DNA of 59,284 nucleotides from Acanthamoeba sp. SK_2022b (taxonomy: Eukaryota; Discosea; Longamoebia; Acanthamoebidae), in contig JANDJZ010000393.1 of assembly GCA_027943245.1 (NCBI GenBank), positions 1-59,284 of the forward strand, given 5' to 3'. Of this stretch, positions 39,015 to 52,431 are shown in pieces. Position 1 is the stretch's first letter, and every line of letters starts with the position of its first letter. Under the pieces are notes generated by a model. It ran no database searches, was not told the DNA's origin, and saw only the letters and a list, made by a program, of their open reading frames with translations. Both the position numbers and the translations under genes were made by a program.

Positions 39015-39966
39015 ACGCCAGCTCTTCCTTCTCTCCCTTTTCCTGGTGGGTGGGAACGAAAGCTATCAGATAAACTCCTTGGCGCAGGGGCGCACGGAGA
39101 TCGTGTGGTGGTGGCGGCGGCGGCGGCGGCGACACGCACTCGTTACTCGTGAGCGCCCTTCCGGAACTAGTACCACTATCGCCATCTGCATTGTGTGGTG
39201 GTATGCGCGCGATTAGTAACACCGCTGCGGAATTAATGGTATGTGTTCGCTAAAGCGAGGGGAAAAGATATATATATATATAGTTGAATGAGGTTGAGAG
39301 TCAAAATTCTTCAATCGAGAACTAAGGTAATTAAGTCCCCCTGGTCAAGTCACCGTGTCGCCTAGATGGCGTGGAAATTTGTAGATGGGGGGGGGGTCGT
39401 AGGCACCGGCGCAATTAAATGTAATGTTGGGTAAAGCGACATCCACCTCGGACGGCCGTCGTTGTTTTGCGCCGGCAGGGCTGGCTCCTCCCGCTCCTCC
39501 TTCCATCTGATCCTTCTATTCCTCCTTCGAGCACGGTTTCAAGGTTATATTTTTAAAGAAATAGGTAGCCGCGGTTGTGACCAAGCGAGAGAGGGACGTA
39601 GTCGCCGTACCGAATGCAGAACGTTGTGTTTCGTAACGCAACCCCCCTTTTTTGGTTCCAACCGCTGAATACTTAGGCAGAGAGCCGCCCTGTGCTGTGG
39701 CGGTTCGCGGCCTCAGGCCGAGGAGTCTCACCGCGCCGACACGTGCACACCAGATGGGGTTCCTCTGGCCCAAAATTGTGCTTTGTGCAGATAAAGCCAA
39801 TCACCGAGCACACTGGACTGAAGGAAAGCTGAGAAAAGAGCAGAGAAATTGAGATGGAGGAGTTGATAAATAACGGTTAATTGGGGCAATACGCTAACGC
39901 CGAGCTGCACCCGGCACCGGGGGTGTTGTCGGAAAGAGAAGCAGCGGCAGAGGACACGCGAGAGAA
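39015..39966. promoter_or_regulatory. Divergent intergenic region, ankyrin-RapGAP / SLC25 carrier
   Basis: About 950 bp. It includes a GGC-rich tract (about 39110-39130), an ATATATATAT run at about 39270-39281, a run of G at about 39388-39396, and no convincing ORF. It should hold the promoters of both flanking genes. No RNA gene was recognised. Confidence 0.4.
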
Positions 39967-41728
39967 ATGAGCACAGCTGCGACTGACGCAGCGGTCGTAC
40001 AAAAGAAGAAGGAAGGGGTGGACCTCAAGGGTTTCCTTGCCGGCACCGCTTCGGGGGTTGCTAAGGTGAGCACCCGGCCAGCCAACAACAACAATAATAA
40101 TTATCCTCAGTGTGGGTTCTTTCTTGTTGTTGATACGCTTCCTGGTTCTTCGTCACTCTTTGTGCTTGCTTGTGCAGCTGGTGGTTGGCCATCCTTTCGA
40201 TACGCTCAAGGTTTTTACTACCTCCCCCCCCAATAGTGCCTTCGTTCTTCCTATTCTTTGGCCTTCCATTCTCTTTTACGCATTATTGGTTTTTGTTGTG
40301 ATTCGGCCGCGGTTCAACTCCTTCTTCGACCAGGTGAGGCTGCAAACAGAGGGCGGCTACGGGCGCTTCCGAGGGCCTCTGCATTGTCTCACAACCACCG
40401 TCCGGACCGAGGGCCTCAGGGCGCTCTACAAGGGAGCGGCCCTTCCATTGTTCGGATGGAGTATCATCGACACGGTACCGCGCCTCTCTCAAGGCAACTC
40501 GATAATGCAGTTGCACCTTGAGGTCTCTCGTGGTTCTAGAAGAGGACTCGAAGTGTCTCACCACAACTTGCTGCTTGGATAATTCGTGCATTGTATCGCG
40601 AATTGGCAGGTGATGGTGGGCGCCTACATGAACGCGCGGCGCTGGCTAGGCGAAGGCACTGGTAGGCAGCTCACCATTTCGGAGATTGCTCTTGCTGGCA
40701 CGCTCGGCGGATGGACGTCGGTAGCCATCGGTACAGACCTTGTGCATGCGAGAATGATAAAATCTCAATACCAATCGTTGGCCGATTGTTGATGATCCTC
40801 CCCTTTACAGTGACGCCGATTGAACAAGTCAAGGCGCGGCTTCAGGTGCAGTATGCTGATCCGACGACCCAAAAGTACAAGGGCCCAATAGACTGTATTC
40901 GGTATGAGCGCATTGCTGCGTTAGGTCGCACGCCAGACAGTAGAGCAGTGCGCGATATTCGTCTTCTTCGGAGACACAACTGCTCATCCGCTATGCGCAC
41001 AGGAAAGTGGTGAAGGAAGGAGGCGTCCTCGGATTGTACAAGGGCTTCTGGGGCACGGTCTACTTTCGCACCTTCTGCGGCGTTTACTTTGCCTCGTACG
41101 AATACGCCAAGGTAAAGTTCCCACAGCCGCCGCGCCACCTGGGCGCTGCTTTTCAAGCCAGGCCTGGCTTGCGACTATATCCATATGCTGAGCTGAATAC
41201 TCAGTATCGCGACTGATCGATTCTCGTTCAACCCTTGGTCGGCCAACTCTGCCCACAGCGAGAATTCCAGATGAGGGCGAACTGGATGACGCCCGTTGTC
41301 ATGAACTTCCTATGCGGCGGCATTGCAGCCACCGCTCTGTGGTCTCTCTCATATCCGTTCGATGGTGCGTTCGCCGTTTTTTGTCATTTGGCCTTCTCCC
41401 TCCCCGGTCTGGTCCTGGGCCAACACTCCTCCCTTGCTCAACCCTGCAGTGATCAAGAACCGTATGGCCACACAGCCCGATGGCCCCGACAGACCCTACA
41501 AGAGCGTCAAGGAATGCATTATCAAGGTCTACCAGAGCGAAGGGTACAGTGCAATTATCACGCCGCCTCGCTCGCTCTTTCTCTCTCTCTCTTTTTCTTT
41601 AACGCTGTGGTCTGTGACCAACCAGGTGGGTCGGTTTCTGGCGCGGCTTCACGCCGTGCATGCTCCGCTCGTTTCCCACCAACGGCGCAGCTTTCGTGGC
41701 CATCGAGCTCGTCAACAAATACCTCTGA
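39967..41728 (+). CDS. Mitochondrial carrier (SLC25 family, carnitine/amino-acid carrier-like)
   Basis: Nine exons (39967-40065, 40178-40210, 40334-40474, 40610-40730, 40811-40901, 41003-41111, 41259-41364, 41450-41543, 41626-41728) give 298 residues, the usual carrier length. The three carrier signatures are intact: GHPFDTLKVRLQ, TPIEQVKARLQ and YPFDVIKNRMA. Each is followed by the G-x-LYKG-type second motif (LRALYKGAALPL, VLGLYKGFWGTV, WVGFWRGFTPC). Each PX[DE]XX[KR] lies at or across an intron. The C-terminus MLRSFPTNGAAFVAIELVNKYL resembles carnitine/acylcarnitine and basic amino-acid carriers (SLC25A20, A29, A15). The protein acts in the mitochondrial inner membrane; the substrate is not assigned. 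The start MSTAATDAAVVQKKKEG is short with no cleavable presequence, as expected. Confidence 0.9.
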
Positions 41729-41964
41729 GTCGCGGCACCTTTTTCTCCACCGACCTCCTCCTCCTCCTCGTTGCGCTGTCCTGTCTCTTTTCCACACCAC
41801 CATGTGTTGTTACAGCGATAGATTGTATTAACAACGATTGGGGACAAAAAAAGACGGTTTTACCTAAACCTAATCCACTTTCCATGTTTGATACAACCAA
41901 CACAACTCTCTACTACCCATCACTAGGCGCAAGCCCTGAAGGCTAGACAAGAACAACTCGAGAG

Positions 41965-43848
41965 ATGTTTAAAAACAAGAAGAAGAGTAAGGGAGAAGCG
42001 GCGGCACCAGCAGGTACCTGCTCGGCCTGACTGGTCACTTTATCTTATCTCTCCTCCCAAGCAAAGCTCTCATCATGCGCAATCTCATCCACACAGGAAC
42101 TCCAGCAGCTGCCTCGTGGGAGGAACAGCTGGCCCAAGGAGGATTGTTGGGTCTTCTGAGTGGTAGCCAGGCCCAACAAGCCAGTAGCCTCATTACTGGC
42201 GAGAGCGTAGCGGTACCCTCCCCTTCGCCGTACAGCTGGGCACACGGGTACAAAAGTTCTCAAACCATTGTCTCTCTCTCTCTCTCTCTCTTTCTCATGC
42301 TTGGCCTCGCTCAAGGTTCGTGTGGAGCTTCCATCTCTGCCGACTGAAAAGGTCAGCGCTGTCGAGAAGGGCGAAGGCAAGAAGCTCAAGTCGACCATCC
42401 AGGGCTTCAACCGACCTGTAGATGGCTTGAGCGGCAGCAAGCCGGCAGCCGCTCGTGTGCCTGGACCAGCATCAGCACCCTCATCATCATCATCGGCATC
42501 AGCAGCCGCAGCAGTTCCACCATCACCTTCATCAGCACCGGCAGCTACAGCAGGAGAGGCGTCGTGTCAGTTAGATGAAGCCGCGAGCTCGAGGAAAATC
42601 GAATGCCGGAAGAGTCGCGAGGAACTTCTCGCCGAGAAGGAACGCACAGCCAGGCTAGAGCGCGAGCGCGCACTGCGCGAGAGAAGGGAGCGCAAAGAGG
42701 AGAGCATGAGGCTCGAGATTGAGCGCCAGACTCGCCTCAAGCGAGAACAGCGCGAGACAGAGCGCCGTAGGCAAAGCGAGGAGGCCGCCCGAGCCAGGGA
42801 AACGGAGAGGGCGAGGAAGGCGGCCGCTGCTGCCGCTGCCTCCATCACAGCTGATTCGGACAGCGAAGAGGGTGCCGCCACCAAGGGCAAGGACGCACTG
42901 GCCGCAAACGCTGAGCCATGCGGCCAGCCCGCCGACGCGGTGGTGCAGTCATCGCGAGCAGGCACTACCACTGACACGCCTGCATCAGCGCCGGCTCCCA
43001 AGAAACCCGATCCTGTACATCGTACAGCCAGCACTCCTCCGCAAGCGAGGCCAGCAATTGCATCCGCGCCCACTCCTGCAGCTGCGCCAGCGTGCCCTAC
43101 CGCAGAAGTCAGGCCAGCAGCACACGAACCAGCGCGTCGACCGACTGCTGACGGCCCGCCGACCGCTGCACCCGAGGCAGCAGCTCCCGCTGAGGATAAT
43201 TCCGCACCGCGCTCAGGCGCAGACGCCCGGCCAAACTCCACTCCCCAAGTCAAGCCTCCCGCTGCGGCGTCTACGGTGGCTGCAATCAAGGAACCCGAAA
43301 GCAAGCCTCAAAAGGACACACCAGTCCCGCCACGTAAGGCCGTTGAGACTACCGATCATCAGCCGAAGGTCGCAGCAGTTACCCCCAGTAAGTTCGTCAC
43401 GCCGGCCAAGGGGGTCCAATTCGCCAAGGGCTACACGGAGAACGGCGTAACGTCCCACCATTCGCCTGTAACTTTGCTCGTGCCGATCTAACTGGAACGG
43501 GCAGGTGAGGGACGCAGCGTCCAGGAATATGGCCAGCGTTGTGATGTCCTCGTTCGCTCGTTCACCGATCGCCAACGAGGAAGTGCAGGTGCGTGCGGAC
43601 ATTGATCGAGAAGGAGGGCTACGGCGGCGCCGGTCACCTTGAAGGCTAATGAACCAATTTTCCGCGTCAGGGCCTTCCCGCGGAGCATAAGCGGATCGTG
43701 GAGACGTGCAGTCGGGTGAGGCAGAAATGGACCGACCCCGAGTTTGAGCCTAATGACTCCTCCATCTGGAGAAACCCAGAGAAACACAAGGGCACGCTGT
43801 TTGGGAGCAAGGCGTGGTGGTGGTGGTGGTGGTGGTGGTTGTGAGGTT

Positions 43849-43942
<94 letters not shown>

Positions 43943-46900
43943 TAGCTTACCTAGGAGAGCACAAAACACCGGTCGAGCAGGGGAAACCGTGGTGTGGAAG
44001 CGCATCGAAGAGGTCTGTCCGAAGCCTTCGCTGTTTGTGGACGGTGTCGAGCCGGACGACATCCTCCAGGGCACGCTAGGCGACTGCTGGTTCCTTGGCC
44101 CCCTCTCGGGTGCGCCTCCCAGACTTGTCTTCTCATACTTATTGACGTCACCATGCCCCGTCTCCCATCCGTTTTCGCTCATGTGGCCGCGCATTCCGCA
44201 GTGATCGCTCTCTACCCCAACTTGCTGATGAACCTCTTCAACACGTCCGAGTACAGCCGTTGGGGAGTGTATGCACCCCACACCAGCCCTTCCAGCCCTG
44301 CCTTTGCCAACGGTTACTAACACGAGACGGGCACCACGATGGGGTGACTGACCATTGTCACCAACAGGTATTCAGTTCAGTTTTGGATGGGAAGCGAGTG
44401 GCGACCGGTCGTGGTAGACGACTGGATTCCCTGCACGCCCGCCGGCAAACCACTCTATGCACACAGCAGAGACCGTACATCTGCGCATCACTATTGTGTC
44501 TTCTTGAGGCTCCTCCTGCGTTCCTAAGGCCTAACGCATTCCGTGCGTCACAGCCAACGAGTTCTGGGTTATGATCCTCGAAAAGGCCTACGCCAAAGTC
44601 CACCAATCGTATGAGGCCCTCGAGACGGGAAGCGAGGCCGATGCGTTTCACGACCTCACAGGCTGCCCTCCGCACGAGATGTACACCCGCGTGACGAACA
44701 TCTCTGTTTGCCTCTCCAGGGGAGAGGCATACACAACGCAACGCTACACCTGCTGACCTGTCCATATTCCCGTACATACAGCGTGCTGACGTCGGAGGAG
44801 GGGCAGCGAGACATCAAGAACGGGAAGATGTGGGAGCGTCTGCTTAAGTACTTCTCGCTTCACCACCTCATTGGCTGCTCGCGAGCTGATTCGAAAAATA
44901 TCGAAATCCGGGGCATCCTCTGCGTACGCCCTCGCTTGTTGTTTGCTTCTGGCCCGTGATGCCCCATCGTTCACTAACGGTCGTCTTTTTTCCAATCCAA
45001 TCTATCGTAGAACCACGCCTACGGCGTGATAGATGTGCGGACGGTTGATGGGGTGAAGATGCTCAAGATCAGGTTGGGGCTCCCATTGTTCCTGAACCTT
45101 GTATTTTATTCATGAACGTTCGCCCCGTCTCCTCGCAAGGGCGCTGACCTTCCGTGCTCGGCCAGGAATCCGTGGGGTGAGAAGGAATGGGATGGCGACT
45201 GGTCCGACAAGTCTCCTCTATGGACGCCGCAGATCAAGGTGCATACCTCGTAGCCTTAATGGGAGACGCTCTTCTGAGCTTCATCTTCGCTGCTCGCTGT
45301 TACGAACCACTGATCTCATGACCTTGTTACGCCGCTTCAGAAACGCCTGGATATCGTGGACGCGGACGACGGCGTATTCTGGATGTGTTTCGAAGACTTT
45401 GTCAAGTACTACACCTGTCTCTATGTGTGCTCTCAGATCCCCAATGAATGGCACCACCACACCGCCACCGTACGTTTTTTTTTCCCATTATGGGCATGTG
45501 ACTCGCCCTTTGCACTTGCGCACACGTCCTTGGCCAACCAACTAACCACCACTGCATTCGATCCACCCAGGGCGAGTGGAAGGGACCGACCGCTGGCGGC
45601 AGCGTAGACACGGCCGCATGGAGAGGCAACCCGCAGTACCACATAAGGTGAGTACGACCATTTCCCCCTCCCTCAGAGACGGGACGAAGGAAGGCTCACG
45701 TCTAGCAACAACGCAGCGTGCCCGCCGGTGGAAGTGATGTAGCTATTCTCGTATCGCAGCCTTCCATTCGCAGCAAGGCCAGTCAATCCCGCATTGGCGC
45801 CTACCCGCCCATCGGGTTCTATCTGATCAAGACCCAGGGTACGTACCCTGTGGCCATCACCCCGCCTCCCATTCTCAAGTTCCCTCCCTCCCTCCCTCCA
45901 TCTATCAACGACACGGACGTATCGATCCTTTGGGCTGATATTGGACCAACTCACCTGTAGGCAAGGGGCGTCTGCTGGTCATCAAGAAGGAGGACATGCT
46001 CGCTGGCATGGTGTTCCGGAAGGGCAGAGAAAGTACGTGAGTTAGGGGACGGCCTATCCGTACATAAGGACCACTCTGCTCACGACTCCTGCTGGCACAC
46101 ACCAGCCTCGGAGGACTTCACTCTGCAGGAGGGCGAGTATGTTCTCATTCCGTGCACGCTACACCGGGGAGTGCAGAGCAAGTACAATGTAGTGGTCTAC
46201 AGCGAGAAGACGATCACCTTCGAACGGGTCACTGAGGTGCCCGTGGCCCTCATATCAAAGGTAGAATTCAGCAGAAATTCAGCTGCCCTGAGGAAAAAAG
46301 CGCCTCGGGTGACTCCGTTAGGCGGTCTTATCCCATCTTGGCGCGCTCATAGGGCGAATGGGCTGGTGACAGCTGTGGCGGATGCGCCAACAACGGCACC
46401 TGGAAGAACAACCCGCAGTACTTCCTCACCGTGCCGCAGACCACACGGCTTACCATCCTCCAGGTACATGACGACATGCCACCCGAGGGCGCTCGCAACC
46501 CTTCTCCTCAAGGAGCTTGGCTCTTACGCTCTTGCTTCTTGCTGGATGGCGGGCGTCATCCAGGTGGCTGAAGACCGCAAGGGTGAGTTCCCTCACCACG
46601 GTTTCTACATCCTTCGCAGTACCAACGGTAACCACGCTGTCCCTCCTCGACGACTGTATAGGACCTGACCCCTGGGGCCTTTTTCTACGATCATCCTAGG
46701 AACCGCGCGTAACACGCTCATCAACAGCAAGCACATTGCCGCCAAGAGCGACTTTATCAACTCGCAGGAGGGTGCGTGCCTTCCCCCCCCCTCCAAGAGA
46801 CCAGGCAGGGCTAGGGCGCTGACACTTGGCTATCCCACTCAATTTAGTGGCTCTTGACACGGTCTTGAAGCCGGGGGACTACATCATAGTGCCGTGCACC

Positions 46901-49900
46901 TTCCGTCCCGGTATCCGCGATCGTTTCTCCATAGTTGGTACAGGAGTCCTCCTCCTCATCCGGCAACTTTATGTGCTAGGCCTTCAAAGGTTTTAACCGG
47001 TACGAAAACTGCGCCTTGGTAATAGTGTACTCGAAAGAGGGCTCGGGAGTCGCGTTCGGGCCCATCGCCAAGGTTGATCTCAAGAAGCACGTGCTCGAGG
47101 TGCGTGTGCAGCCTGTGGCGCAGAAGCCCGCATCGGGGTGGTCACAGCTCACTCATTTTCTCTCTCTCTCTCTCTCTCTCTCAAAAACCGAAGGGCGAGT
47201 GGAAGGGCAAGGGAGCGGCAGGAAGCGGTCCTACATGGATCAACAACCCTCAGTACTCCATTTCCTTCGCCGACCCGGTTGAGAGGGCCAACGTAACACT
47301 GACCACCGGTACGCGCCTGTTTTCGGCTGCGTGCTGGTCGCGACCAGTTCTAATATAACATTCGACTGAGTTGCGCATGGAATCGTGCCATGGCACCATA
47401 ACACAACACAGACAATCGCCAATTGTTTGTGGTGCTGTCTGTCATGGCCGTGGACCAGAAGACGACGAGTACAGCCAAGCACATGCCAGCATTCAACGAG
47501 AATGCTTTCGTCACGCGCAGTGAGGCCACTCGCGCTACAGGTGAGTCCCTTTACCACCGGCCATGGAGCGTTTGTCGCCTCGCCTCGCCTCTCCTCATCA
47601 CCGCCACTCGGACACATGTCGTCGCGCGCTGCAGTATCGGTCTCATTTGTGGTGGAGAAGGGCAAGGTCTACTACATCATCCCGAGCACAACCAATGTTG
47701 GCGAAGAAGGCCGCTTCACTCTGGAGGCCCAGAGTCAGGCTCAACCGGTCCTCATCGCCTGCGATGCCAGGTAGATAGATTGCTCGTGTGCGCGCAATCC
47801 CTCGTGGAGCCTTTGTGCAACTCACTTTTTTTGTTGTCCGGACAGCACCCCTTCGGCGCCGCCGAGCGGCGGTCTTCGAGCCACTCAGCAGATCGGAGAT
47901 GACGAGCACTCCCTCGAAGGTAGCTCTACCCCCATTCGCAAATGTCCCGTTCTCGCCAGGCTAAGCGTTGGTCGTACAGTTCACGGGCGGTGGAAGGGTA
48001 AGAGCGCTGGCGGATGTGTAAACTACCCCACCTGGAGGAACAATCCGCAAGTAAGATTCGTTCGTCTTTCGTTCGTAGAGGCCGCAAGGCTGGATTGACT
48101 CATATTGTGTGCACGTGAAATCGCAGTATCTGCTCCACGTCAAACAAACGCGGACCCTCACTATCACCTTGGCTCAGATCGACACGACTGTCCTACTGCC
48201 CATTGGCCTCTATCTGGGCCAAAGCTCAGGTACCGCCTTACTTTTTTTTGTCGCTCGGCAGCACGGCAGCACATTTGATGCCCCCCCCCCCCATTGCATT
48301 GGTTACAGAGGACTCGTTCATGTTGTGCCATCTCGACCAATCGAACCTGATCGAATCGACCCCATTCGCTGAGCGCGCCTCGGGTATCCGCCATCATTGC
48401 ACATCTATACCGGCGATGTGCTCAATCCAATGGCCTCACTATTTTCGCAGTGTCCATGAATATCGAGGTGAAGGCCTCGCCGTTGCCCTATGTTCTCATC
48501 CCGGCAACCTTCGACCCCGACATGTTTAACGTAGTGTTTCCCTCCCCCACCCTCGCAAGAACACACTCTCGCTTTGTGGTGGCAGTGTGAGAGCTCACTC
48601 GGGCGCTCGTGTCAGGACTTCACGGTAAGCGTCAAGAGCGATGACGACCTTACGGCCATCGCCCTCTCGCCGGCTGAAAACTACCATCTCTCTATGAACG
48701 GCGATTGGCTCGATGGACGCGCTGGCGGTTGCAAGAACCACCCTTCCTGGCGCAACAACCCTCAATACCACTTTAAGGTGGGTATCCCACGCATCGGTCC
48801 CATCGCATCGCACATGCTCTCCCTTCCTCCCGAGGTTGACCACATCATACAGGTGTTGCAAGCCCCGGTCAAGCTCTACCCGCTGCTGTCCCAGCCTGAA
48901 ACGGTGGAGGATATGCCCCACATTGGCTTCTACCTTCTTAAGAACGAGGGCACGTGTACCCCCCCCCAAATCGCATTCCTTGTCATTTCATCGGCCGCGT
49001 CTTATTTTCTCTGGGGGGGGCACATGTTGCAGATGGAGGAGCAGTAATGACCATCAACCCTACCAATCTGCTCTACAAGAGCGATTTTGTGGATGACGTT
49101 GAAGGTACGGATCGTAGGAAGCAGAAATAGTAGCAACACGTCTACAACACACATATATGCCACTTACTGGTCTCCTGTTTGCGTAGTTGGCGATCTGGTC
49201 ACGCTGAAGGAGCCCGGCGTCTACACCATCCTCCCGTGCACCTTCAGCCCCTATGTCGAGGCCAAGTTCGCGCTCAACCTCTACGCCAACGAGCACATCG
49301 AATCAGTCAACGCTTCGCACAATTACACCAAGCTATCCGTTTCGGTTCGTCCACCTCCCCCCCTCTCAGATTACCCCGTATATACGTCGGCTCTCCTCAC
49401 CACAGGACAACCGCGCGTGATGGCGGGGCACAGGGGCAATGGACGTCCAGGAACGCGGGCGGCTGTTCGGGCCATCCTACGTTCAACACTAACCCGCAGT
49501 TCCGCCTGACATCGCCCATGCCGGGGACAGCCATAGGCGGCTGGAAGATGGCCGCCAACGGCATGAGGCACGGAGTGAGCGCCGTGGTGGTAGTTTCCCA
49601 GCCCCTGCCAGCCGCCAACACCATCGGGTTCTACCTGGTCACCCGGAAGGACAAGCGCTTCCTCTCCAAGGAGGTTACGTTCGTCAAGGGCACCGAAGGT
49701 AAAACAACACCAGTCAGCACCCCAAGGGGGCTTCGCGAACAGAGAGAGAGAGAGAGAGACGGTTATGGGAAGCTGACCTTTTGCGTGTTTCCCTCAACCC
49801 CCCCCCCCGCCGCCCGTATGTGATCAGCGAGTGCGCAGTACACGCTGCACAAGGGCGTAGAGTACGGAATCATCGTGTGCACGCACGAGCCAGGCGCGTT

Positions 49901-49961
49901 AGGCCGCTTCTCGCTGGACGTCTACGTCACTCACCCGTCGTTCTCTCTTACCCCGGTCTAG
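41965..49961 (+). CDS. Large calpain-like cysteine protease with six C2-like (domain III) repeats
   Basis: The N-terminus (41965-42013, 42097-42212, 42316 to about 43450) encodes [15 protein letters not shown], then a long Ala/Pro/Ser linker interrupted by a charged helix ([19 protein letters not shown]), probably coiled-coil. The calpain core follows from about 43674. It has the catalytic Cys in [13 protein letters not shown] (codon 44085-44087), His in NHAYGVIDV (CAC at 45014) and Asn in [13 protein letters not shown] (AAT at 45167), so all three catalytic residues are present. Downstream are six copies of a domain III/C2L unit, each starting with a W-x-x-x-AGGC/GG-x-x-W-x-NPQY motif, at about 45571, 46353, 47193, 47995, 48700 and 49434. 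Most have a later GFYL strand ([27 protein letters not shown]). No EF-hand domain is seen. It is likely a calcium/lipid-responsive cytosolic protease. More than 20 exons; not all borders were resolved. Confidence 0.87.
43817..43938. repeat. Compound GGT / GC / GT / GA microsatellite in a calpain intron
   Basis: Successive tracts of gtg triplets (about 43817-43840), gcgc (about 43853-43863), a gt array (about 43864-43917) and a ga array (about 43918-43939) fill part of the intron between the calpain exon ending KHKGTLF and the exon beginning VVWKRIEEV. Alternating purine-pyrimidine GC/GT of this kind can adopt Z-DNA. Length polymorphism is expected. Confidence 0.8.
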
Positions 49962-50226
49962 CCTCCCTCTCCGCACACGCGGAGAGCGCACCGTGGGACG
50001 CACCCCAACTACGGTTGGTAGCACAGCCCGAATTCTCGTGTCCATTTCCATTTGCTCTCGCCAATCGTGTATATCCGCGCCAATTATTAAATACCTCAAA
50101 AAAAAAAACCGTTGTTGTTCATTCGGGGGCTCTGCAACACAGAAGGGGGTTGCACGCGACGAGTTCAAGCTCTTTTGCTACTTGTCGCAACTCCTGCCCA
50201 CCACAAAGAGCCTCTTTGCTTTAAAG
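49962..50226. other. Spacer between calpain and P450 genes
   Basis: About 265 bp between same-strand genes. An A-rich run (about 50098-50109) follows a polyA-signal-like attaaata (about 50084). It probably holds the calpain 3' end and the P450 promoter. Confidence 0.35.
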
Positions 50227-52431
50227 ATGTGGGCCGTGGCGGTACTCACTGCCGTGGCTGCCGTTCTGCTGGCCTACTATCTGCTCAAGCCCAAGGTGTG
50301 TAGTCTATTATGCGCGCTAATAAGACGAGCCTTGCGTTGACGATGGCGTAATACCTCTGCTGCTGGTGTGTGTGCAGGTAGCCAAGGGCTATGAGTGGGC
50401 GACCAACATTCCATCTTTGACGCTGACACAGGGCCTCCGACTGGCCTTCTCCAAGGACACCCACCTCCTCCTCGCCGAATTTGCCCGCCACCACGGACCT
50501 ATTTTTCAGATCAAGTACAGTCCCCCCCAAATAACTCGTGCATCTATTTGTTGTCCTTTTTTGAGATTCGTTTAGAAAAAATCCGGTGCGTGTTAACCCC
50601 TTGTTGTGAGCAGGAACCCGGATGGTGGCGTGCGCATGCTGGTGGTGACCGACCCGCCCGCAGCCAAGATAGCCATGAAGTCCGAAGTGTACGCCTATCC
50701 CCCCCCCTCCTCTCATTTCTCTCTTGCGCGCTCACGCGGACCATCAGGAAGGGCTCCTTCTACAACCCATTCAAGCGCTTCCATGCGCCCGTGCTCTTCC
50801 TCGGCGAGGGCGACTGGTGGCGAAAGCAGGTACACACCAGCCCCCGCGGCGCGCGAAAGACCTTCGTCCACGGCGGGATTGCCCACGCTCCTGTTTAATC
50901 ATCGTCGGTGTGGCTCCCTTGCGCTGGCCCCAGAGGCGCATCACGAGCCCGGTCTTCTCGGGCAGCTCAGTGCGCGCCCTGCACGGCATCATGATCGAGG
51001 AGACTCAGAACCTCTTTAACGCCCTCGACGCCCAACCCAGGGGCACCCCCTTTGATGCCGACGACCTCTTCTGTCGCCTCACCCTCGTACGGACACCTAA
51101 GCTCTGGCACGCGCACGCTACCACAGGTCGTCTTGTTGACCAAGCAGAGTCGCTCGCGAGCAGGACGTGATCGGACGGACGATTTACGGGGAGTCGTTCG
51201 ATGCCCTATCCGGCAAGGAGGTGGCCGTGCAGGCTGCCCTCGCTGAGGGCCTGCTCGAGATCCAGAAGCGCATCTCCAATCCGCTGCGCAACTACTACAA
51301 GAAGGGCACCGAGCGTCTGGTCGCAAACATGTACGCCCTCCTCTCGTTTCGTTCGCGCGCGTATGGCTGGGGCTCACTCTGAGTGGCGCGCGAACGAACA
51401 GGCACACCGTGCACAGCTACGGGTGGAAGGCGATCGAGAAGAGGCGCGCGATGGAGAACTGGGAGGAGATCAAGGACCTCCTCACTATCCTCCTCACGAG
51501 CGTGGATTCAGAGACTGGCGAGAAGATGCCCGACGAACAGATCGCCCGCGAGCTGGGTGCCTTCATCGCCGCCGGCCACGAGACCTCCGCCCACAGTACG
51601 CATACATCTAACCCCCCACGCACGCGGCTCGAGCTAAGTTCTGTGCCACTCCGCACGAGTGCATCTCGGCCGAGAGAGAGAGAGAGAGAGTCCTCTGACT
51701 GAGTAGTGTGACAATCATCGTCGCAGCGCTGGCATGGACCCTTTACCATATGCTACAGAACCCCGAGATTACTGAACGCTGCCGCAAGGAGGTCGATGAG
51801 GTACGGCGCAGCGGCGTGTCCTGTGGCGGGCAGTCGTCGTCGTCGTCGTCGTCGTCGTCGTGATTACCCAATCTTAACGAAAACGATGGGTGGCGGGGCA
51901 GGTGATGGAGGACAGGACCTTCCCTACCCACGAGGACTTGAAGAAGATGAAGCAGCTGGACCTGATCATGAAGGAGAGCATGCGCCTCACGCCCGTGTCG
52001 CCCATGGGATCGGCACGTGACCTGAACGCCGACGCGGAGATCTGCGGCTTCGCGGTGCCCAAGGGCACGTCGGTGTGGGTTCCCTTCTACCCGCTGTTCA
52101 CCGACGCCAAGCTGTGGGAAGACTCGCTAGCCTTCAAGCCGGAGCGCTTTGTCGACATCTCTTCCAGTGACCCTAAGTACATGCCCTTCAGCGCCGGCCC
52201 TAGGAACTGTACGTTCCCCTCAGCGCCTTGCAGATCTCGCCCCTGAGGCAAAATGCCAACCATTATGCCTCAGGCCTTGGCAAGGCGATGGCCGAGCTGG
52301 AGTTGCAAGTTGTGCTGGCCGCGCTCCTCAGGAACTACACCTTTCGTCTTACCCCGGACGCCAAGGTCGAGGGCGCGCTTGAGATCACCCTCAAGCCGCG
52401 GTACTACGATTGCTCCCCCCAAGAATCTTAA
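50227..52431 (+). CDS. Cytochrome P450 monooxygenase
   Basis: Ten exons (50227-50295, 50378-50514, 50614-50688, 50748-50829, 50934-51086, 51164-51330, 51402-51595, 51727-51800, 51902-52208, 52274-52431) give 471 residues in perfect phase. The N-terminal membrane anchor is AVAVLTAVAAVLLAYYLL, so it is likely ER-bound. The C-helix WxxxR is DWWRKQRRI. The I-helix is FIAAGHETSAHTLAWT with the conserved Thr/Ser region. The ExxR motif is KESMR, PERF is KPERFVD, and the heme ligand loop is FSAGPRNCLGKAMAELEL. The Cys codon is split by the last intron. All elements of an active enzyme are present. The CYP family number and substrate cannot be given from sequence alone. Intron 8 holds a gtc triplet array (about 51829-51860). 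Confidence 0.92.

Noticed and set aside
42567..43304. 245-residue minus-strand Ala/Gly/Ser frame
   Set aside because: Antisense to the calpain N-terminal low-complexity exon; GC bias keeps the reverse frame open.
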